A stretch of DNA of 7,097 nucleotides from an uncultured Lachnospiraceae bacterium (GTDB lineage: Bacteria; Bacillota; Clostridia; Lachnospirales; Lachnospiraceae), in NCBI GenBank assembly GCA_902783935.1, contig CACZTA010000075.1:1-7097 (forward strand). Direction: 5' to 3'. The notes beneath the pieces are model-generated. The model ran no database searches. It was not told where the DNA came from and worked only from the letters and a program-made list of their open reading frames with translations. Made by a program: the position numbers and the translations under genes. The stretch's first letter is position 1. The number at the start of each line of letters is the position of its first letter. This document shows, piece by piece, positions 7,071 through 7,097 of the stretch.

Positions 7071-7097
7071 GTGATCATGAAGTGGCATAAGAGATTC

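Noticed and set aside
7071..7097. Start of a further gene or a terminator after the rubrerythrin gene
   Set aside because: Only 27 bases remain, with no hairpin, ribosome binding site or recognisable coding start.

Overview
The window reads as a stretch of chromosome from an anaerobic, fairly GC-rich Firmicute, probably of the class Clostridia. The basis is an addB-addA pair of the Gram-positive type, a DUF1002 secreted or envelope protein typical of Firmicutes, and a reverse rubrerythrin, a peroxide-detoxifying enzyme of strict anaerobes. Strong GGAGG/AAGGAG ribosome binding sites fit the same picture. Species cannot be fixed from the sequence. All four supported genes lie on the + strand.

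Bases 1-1509 are the 3' part of addB, whose 5' end is outside the window. Bases 1506-5231 are a complete addA, translationally coupled to addB by an ATGA overlap. Together they encode the two-nuclease AddAB helicase-nuclease, which resects double-strand breaks for RecA-dependent repair. All the catalytic signatures I looked for are present: six helicase motifs in AddA, a RecB-type nuclease in each subunit, and the four iron-sulfur cysteines in AddB.

Bases 5232-5321 are a short gap with a near-consensus sigma-A promoter. It drives a 301-codon DUF1002 gene (5322-6227) of unknown function, which is therefore probably a separate transcription unit from addBA.

Bases 6228-6527 are a 300-base non-coding stretch. 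It holds a 10-bp perfect palindrome centred on CpG, a small hairpin followed by five T, a second GC-rich 10-bp hairpin, and a weak promoter candidate. It leads into a complete 180-residue reverse rubrerythrin gene (6528-7070) with a strong ribosome binding site and codon use that suggests high expression. The last 27 bases show nothing recognisable.

I did not find a new biological system here. The region is mostly housekeeping. The items most worth a second look are the structured 300-base intergenic region and the uncharacterised DUF1002 gene beside addBA.
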